DNA of 9,647 nucleotides from Pseudomonadota bacterium (lineage in GTDB: Bacteria; Desulfobacterota; Desulfobacteria; Desulfobacterales; Desulfobacteraceae), in the NCBI GenBank assembly GCA_018812385.1, contig JAHJDU010000267.1, forward strand, positions 1 to 9,647, in the 5' to 3' direction. Position 1 is the stretch's first letter; each line of letters begins with the position of its first letter. Below the pieces are notes generated by a model. It searched no databases. It was not told where the DNA came from and was given only the letters and a program-made list of their open reading frames with translations. Below, one piece after another: positions 6,659 through 9,647 of the stretch. Position numbers and translations under genes: made by a program.

Positions 6659-6772
6659 CAGCAATTGACTAAAATACGCCCTGATATTCCTATATTGCTT
6701 TGCACAGGGTTCAGTGAAACCATATATGCTGAATTTCAAAATGGAATTATACGATTCTGCCTATCACTTTGA
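6659..6772 (+). pseudogene. Receiver-domain (response regulator) remnant
   Basis: A 38-codon open stretch ending in TGA reads QQLTKIRPDIPILLCTGFSE and then a weaker tail (NGIIRF). This is the alpha3-beta4 region of a receiver domain of the class ending IRPDIPIILCTGFSE...GI..F..KP. The part with the phospho-acceptor Asp is absent because a TAA lies two codons upstream. The expected KP after the final strand is also missing. It differs from the intact kinase's equivalent region (SLSPDLKCIFMSGYT), so it derives from another regulator or hybrid kinase. There is no start codon, so it is a dead fragment. Confidence 0.7.
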
Positions 6773-6775
6773 TTT

Positions 6776-6803
6776 GAGTTTTATATTGCTGTTGCTATAC
6801 CTG
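6776..6803 (+). promoter_or_regulatory. Possible weak sigma70-type promoter for the small-protein pair
   Basis: TTGAGT and TATACC are separated by 16 bases, each with four of six consensus matches, about 100 bases before the 114-codon gene. This is weak evidence in AT-rich DNA. Confidence 0.2.
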
Positions 6804-6889
6804 ATGAGCCAAGGTATATTTCAAATTAAAGGGCCATCATATTTTATGCTGGAGGGTAGGGGATTCGATCCCATCAACGTCAAAAAAAT

Positions 6890-6904
6890 TTTAGGAGGCG
6901 GACT
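6890..6904 (+). promoter_or_regulatory. Strong ribosome binding site of the 114-residue protein
   Basis: AGGAGG lies seven bases before ATG 6905, the best Shine-Dalgarno match among the genes of this window. It fixes the start and argues that the gene is really translated. Confidence 0.75.
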
Positions 6905-7249
6905 ATGTCGTCAGAAAATGTTGCATTTTTTGTCTGGCCGGTGGTTAATGATACTGTGTCTATCGTTGCTATTGTGTTGGCTGTGGTGATTTTTATCTTT
7001 GGGATATTCAGCGGCGCTCGGGCGAATAAGGTTCGCATGGTCTTTGCAGTATGTCTCTCTACGGTTATAGGATGGTTCTCCATGCCCCTGGCTGTCAAGT
7101 TGGTTTTGACATTACACATATTGGATACCATGACAGGAATCGTGATTCTTATCACGGTAATGATGGCCTTTGTTGCAGCCCTTGCGACGACTATCTATGA
7201 GATCATCACAGTGACTCTCTCAGACATCGGCATGGCATCCAAGAAGTGA
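6905..7249 (+). CDS. Small three-helix membrane protein of unknown function
   Basis: A 114-residue protein that I do not recognise. It has three hydrophobic segments: about 18-36 (VSIVAIVLAVVIFIFGIF), 44-69 and 76-100. A positively charged loop ARANKVR after the first suggests that loop faces the cytoplasm. The C-terminus is short and polar (SDIGMASKK). No enzymatic motif, Cys pair or charged membrane residue is evident. It has a strong AGGAGG binding site and is followed 21 bases later by a 48-codon ORF that also has a strong site, so the two probably form a small operon. It does not share a frame or family with the kinase upstream. It could be a small transporter subunit, an accessory of a membrane complex or a holin-like protein. 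None of these is supported by a motif. Confidence 0.7.
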   Translation: MSSENVAFFVWPVVNDTVSIVAIVLAVVIFIFGIFSGARANKVRMVFAVCLSTVIGWFSMPLAVKLVLTLHILDTMTGIVILITVMMAFVAALATTIYEIITVTLSDIGMASKK

Positions 7250-7270
7250 TTTGGTGGGAAGGAGAGCCCT

Positions 7271-7417
7271 ATGGTAACGGGTCGGATAGACTATATCTTC
7301 GAAGATAATGAAACCTGGCTCGACGGTTTAGGTGCTTCAGTGATCCCAGACCTTACAACATATGGAGATTTTCTGTGTAGGTACTGGTCTTTTAAAGACT
7401 CAGCCCATACAAATTGA
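7271..7417 (+). CDS. 48-residue small protein in operon with the membrane protein
   Basis: ATG 7271 is preceded by AAGGAG seven bases upstream and opens 48 codons (MVTGRIDYIFEDNETWLDGL... to SAHTN). It begins 21 bases after the stop of the 114-residue membrane protein. It is soluble and acidic in its first half, and aromatic-rich with a Cys (GDFLCRYW) in the second. I do not recognise a family. The good binding site, the operon spacing and the hairpin plus T run immediately after its stop support it as a real gene. It could also be the 5' end of a longer gene cut by a stop. Confidence 0.5.
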   Translation: MVTGRIDYIFEDNETWLDGLGASVIPDLTTYGDFLCRYWSFKDSAHTN

Positions 7418-7564
7418 AGGATATATAGCATATCCCATTTTTTCAACGTAAAATTTCAATCCAATTTTATGACCTTGTGTCAGTGCTATCGGCCATTCTT
7501 CAATTGTAATTTTTATATATATCGAATTAAAAACCGGTTGACCCGAGTCAAGACTAATTATCAT
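7400..7564 (-). CDS. Possible 54-residue ORF overlapping the exporter stop
   Basis: ATG 7564 lies inside the last codons of the exporter gene, in another frame (the ATG begins eight bases before the TAG). The ORF runs 54 codons (MIISLDSGQPVF... IEEWPIALTQGHKIGL ... SICMG). The composition is protein-like, with hydrophobic residues alternating with charge. The stop overlaps the tail of the convergent 48-residue ORF by 18 bases. Against it: GGAT sits only two bases from the ATG, and a terminator-like hairpin for the exporter lies within it. It may also be the tail of an older gene whose 5' part is gone. I do not recognise a family. Confidence 0.3.
   Translation of the reverse strand: MIISLDSGQPVFNSIYIKITIEEWPIALTQGHKIGLKFYVEKMGYAIYPSICMG
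7419..7443 (+). terminator. Intrinsic terminator after the small-protein pair
   Basis: GGATAT (7419-7424) pairs with ATATCC (7430-7435) across a five-base loop, followed two bases later by six T residues (7438-7443). It starts two bases after the stop of the 48-residue ORF. The stem is short and AT-rich, so termination may be partial. Confidence 0.5.
7529..7551 (-). terminator. Weak terminator-like hairpin after the exporter gene
   Basis: Read on the minus strand, TTGAC-TCGG-GTCAA (7551-7538) is followed by CCGG and five T residues (7533-7529). It begins three bases after the exporter TAG. The stem is only five pairs and the T run is displaced by four bases, so this is weak. Confidence 0.3.
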
Positions 7565-8828
7565 ATCCTTTATTTTTTATAAAAGATTTTTTATCCGATA
7601 GCATCCAGAAAACAAGGGTTCCCAGGGCCATGATAAGGGTTCCGCATGGGAAAGACAGTCTCAAACTTAAATAATCCATGGCAAGTCCCGCTGCCATTGA
7701 ACCTGTCAGCATCCCTAAGCTGTGCGCCACTGTCATGATGGACATGACAGATCCCATGGCCTTTTTTGTATCCCCTTTAATAACGGAATAGGCCATGATT
7801 GCCGGCGAGGAAATCCCGCCGCCGATTCCAAATATAAAAACGGCAATCACAAGATCCTGAAAAGATGATGCCCAGAACGGCAGTAACATTCCAATGGTTG
7901 ATAGTGTTCCGCCAAAAATAATCATTAGATTTTTATTTACCCTGTCTGCAGCATATCCCATGGGCAGACTAAGGAGCCCTGACACAAATACACCCAGCAT
8001 CACAAGCACACCAATTAATGAACTGGAAAGGCCAAATTCAGTGTCTGCAAACAATGGAAGAAAACACCATATCACCCCGATACAGGCTGTATAGGCATAC
8101 CTGAATATAAAAATGGAAATAATACCTTTGTCTTTTAAAAGATTTGACCATGGGATTATTTGGTTTCCTGTTGTTTTAACTTTTTCTTCTGATGCTGCAG
8201 GCAGGAAAAAAATGCACAATAACAGGCCGACACCTGACAGCAGCCCCATGCAGATAAATGCAGCATCAAGAGACCAGATATCTTTTATTCCGCCACCCAT
8301 CAAGGGCCCCAGGCTCAGGCTCAAAAACATGGACAGGTTAAACAATCCCATTGAATATCCTTCTGAGCCTTCCGGCGTTATTTCCCCCACATAGGCTTGA
8401 GCCACGGGCATGATCATGGCAGATCCTGCGCCCTGGATAAATCGCAATATTATCAATGTTTCTATATTTTTTGAAAATATAAATGCAAATGAAATCAGTG
8501 TGTAGGCTGACAATCCTGCCACAATATAAGGCTTTCGGCCCTGTTGATCAGATAGCCTCCCGAAAACAGGCAGAAGAAAGATTCTGGATATGGAAAATGA
8601 ACCAAATATCATTCCCACATATATCCCTGTGGCTCCCAGGTCGTTTGCATAGACAGGAAGAAGCGGCACTACGATTCCAACCCCTGTAACCGTTGTAAAA
8701 ATAGCAAAAAACAGGGTTATAAAGATACCTTTCCGGTCCGAAGGTATGATGTTTTTCCAGTTACTGAACAGCTTTATCGCAAGCTGGGACATTGGTTCTT
8801 TAACAGAATGTGGGGCCATTGGATCCAT
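7554..8828 (-). CDS. MFS exporter, drug:H+ antiporter (DHA1) type
   Basis: A 424-residue inner-membrane transporter of the major facilitator superfamily with about 12 hydrophobic helices. Seen: helix 1 near 34-60 (GIFITLFFAIFTTVTGVGIVV), motif A between helices 2 and 3 at 90-100 (GRLSDQQGRKP), the motif-B-like LRFIQGAGSA at 128-137, and the exporter-specific motif C in helix 5, SLGPLMGGG at 172-180. The second-half motif A copy is degenerate (GYAADRVNKN). These mark it as a proton-driven exporter of the multidrug/DHA1 group. The substrate is not predictable. The start is ATG 8828, with AAGG about nine bases upstream overlapping the stop of the helicase gene. The nine-base gap indicates co-transcription with the helicase. 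Its stop at 7556-7554 is followed by a weak terminator hairpin. Confidence 0.93.
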   Translation of the reverse strand: MDPMAPHSVKEPMSQLAIKLFSNWKNIIPSDRKGIFITLFFAIFTTVTGVGIVVPLLPVYANDLGATGIYVGMIFGSFSISRIFLLPVFGRLSDQQGRKPYIVAGLSAYTLISFAFIFSKNIETLIILRFIQGAGSAMIMPVAQAYVGEITPEGSEGYSMGLFNLSMFLSLSLGPLMGGGIKDIWSLDAAFICMGLLSGVGLLLCIFFLPAASEEKVKTTGNQIIPWSNLLKDKGIISIFIFRYAYTACIGVIWCFLPLFADTEFGLSSSLIGVLVMLGVFVSGLLSLPMGYAADRVNKNLMIIFGGTLSTIGMLLPFWASSFQDLVIAVFIFGIGGGISSPAIMAYSVIKGDTKKAMGSVMSIMTVAHSLGMLTGSMAAGLAMDYLSLRLSFPCGTLIMALGTLVFWMLSDKKSFIKNKGYDN

Positions 8829-8837
8829 TTTTTAGCC

Positions 8838-9647
8838 TTAGGATAAGCACTCCTGGATTTGATCAATAAACCGGCTTGGTGTTGAAAATTCACCTTTTCG
8901 ATAATTGGCATGTGTCAGGTATAAAAATCTTTCTGCCCGGGTCATTGCCACATACATCAGCCGCCTTTCCTCGGAAAGCGCATTATCGCCTGCATCAATA
9001 GACCGCCAATGGGGAAATAGACGCTCTTCGCATCCCACAATAAATACGGTATCAAATTCCAGGCCTTTGGCTGAATGAATGGTGAGAAGGGATACGCCGG
9101 ATGAATCAAGATCATCCTCATCCTCTTTATCTTCTCTGATCAAGGCCGCCTCTTCAAGATATTCTAAAAGATCATTTTTAGATCTTGCTGTATGAATTAA
9201 TTGCTCAAGGTTTTCTTTTTTTGAAATAAACTCGTCATTTGTTTTTGTTTTTTTCTCCAGGTATTCAAAATAATTGGTTTTTCCCAGGACAACTTCCATA
9301 GCCCTGGCAGGAGCCAGATCCTTTATTTCATCCAGGATTTCAAGAACCTGGGAAAGGTTTTCATGGATTTTTTTACTTAACACCCGATCTTTGACCATGA
9401 TTCTGGCGGCACCTTGGAGAGTTGTCCCCATGGTTCTCATATCCGCCATTTTTTTTATCATTGATGGCCCGATTCCCCTTTTGGGGGTGTTGACAATCCG
9501 TTCAAAGGAGACATCATCATTGGGGAAAAATGCAGCACTCAGATAGGAATTAATATCCAGGACTTCCATTCTTTCAAAAAACCCCTGTGACCCCTTCAAA
9601 CTATAGGGTATCCTGTAGGATCTGAATATCTTTTCAAAGGGAAGGGA
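8838..9647 (-). CDS. UvrD/PcrA-like superfamily 1 DNA helicase, C-terminal part (runs off right edge)
   Basis: The last 269 codons of an ATP-dependent 3'-5' DNA helicase of the UvrD/PcrA/Rep family, acting in repair and replication-fork restart. The frame is open through the right edge, where IPYSLKGSQGFFERMEVLD matches the family's GIPY..GG..FF.R.EVKD segment. A TTG at 9599 is internal, not a start. Counting from the edge: the 2B region; an acidic linker (EDKEDEDDLD); motif V (TIHSAKGLEFD, about 189-199) with the following EERLFPH; and motif VI (EERRLMYVAMTRA, about 226-238) with the arginine finger. The protein ends at TPSRFIDQIQECLS. It therefore lacks the long linker and Tudor-like tail of full UvrD/PcrA, which favours a short helicase of Rep or PcrA-like type. 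ATP-binding motifs I-IV lie outside the window. Confidence 0.93.
   Translation of the reverse strand, partial: SLPFEKIFRSYRIPYSLKGSQGFFERMEVLDINSYLSAAFFPNDDVSFERIVNTPKRGIGPSMIKKMADMRTMGTTLQGAARIMVKDRVLSKKIHENLSQVLEILDEIKDLAPARAMEVVLGKTNYFEYLEKKTKTNDEFISKKENLEQLIHTARSKNDLLEYLEEAALIREDKEDEDDLDSSGVSLLTIHSAKGLEFDTVFIVGCEERLFPHWRSIDAGDNALSEERRLMYVAMTRAERFLYLTHANYRKGEFSTPSRFIDQIQECLS

Noticed and set aside
6852..6880. GGGATTCGATCCC, resembling a tRNA T-arm
   Set aside because: No acceptor, D or anticodon arms fit upstream; it is just a short palindrome before the membrane-protein gene.
6714..6989. Plus-strand open frame of 91 codons beginning at GTG 6714
   Set aside because: It overlaps the receiver remnant and the strongly started membrane protein in another frame, and lacks its own binding site.
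9597..9599. TTG as start of the helicase ORF
   Set aside because: Family homology continues in frame upstream to the window edge, so the gene simply runs off the window.
1..9647. CRISPR array, insertion sequence, rRNA or tRNA gene
   Set aside because: No regularly spaced repeats, transposase motifs with inverted ends, or structural RNA folds were seen on either strand.

Overview
The window is AT-rich bacterial DNA with mostly single-copy accessory or housekeeping genes and several broken ones. A large PAS/hybrid histidine kinase, a ParB-domain DNA-methylase relative and an RNase H with an N-terminal hybrid-binding domain, in an AT-rich background with a GC-richer block, would fit a sulfate-reducing deltaproteobacterium of the Desulfobacteraceae type. 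That placement is inference from gene style, not from a marker gene.

Layout. Positions 1-3623 form a leftward cluster. Read in the direction of transcription it is: a ParB-type HTH protein fused to a cut-down DNA methylase (3560-2229, broken at both ends); a small amphi-Trp protein (2205-1966); a YbaK-type Cys-tRNA(Pro) deacylase lacking its normal C-terminus (1959-1606); an RNase HI with an N-terminal RNA:DNA hybrid-binding domain (1517-927); a YjbQ/UPF0047 enzyme (838-422); and the first 123 codons of an aldo/keto reductase that runs off the left edge (370-1). Positions 3624-4069 hold only decayed scraps. A rightward PAS-PAS hybrid histidine kinase follows (to 6503). Its membrane N-terminus (from ATG 4168) is one frame away from the rest at an A7 run. 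Positions 6504-6904 contain a 72-base imperfect hairpin and the remnant of a second receiver domain. A rightward pair comes next: a 114-residue three-helix membrane protein (6905-7249) and a 48-residue protein (7271-7417), closed by a small intrinsic terminator. The right end is leftward again: the C-terminal part of a UvrD/PcrA-like helicase (edge to 8838), an MFS drug-type exporter nine bases downstream (8828-7554), and possibly a 54-codon ORF overlapping the exporter's stop.

The window does not show one complete new system. Its most informative signals are gene damage and rearrangement. Two frame breaks sit on homopolymer A runs, in the kinase and in ybaK. A ParB/methylase gene has lost its start and its DPPY motif and appears joined to an unrelated short domain. 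The kinase has an AT-rich sensor half and a GC-rich catalytic half. A receiver-domain fragment abuts a hairpin. The best candidate for something undescribed is the 114+48-residue small-protein pair with strong ribosome binding sites.
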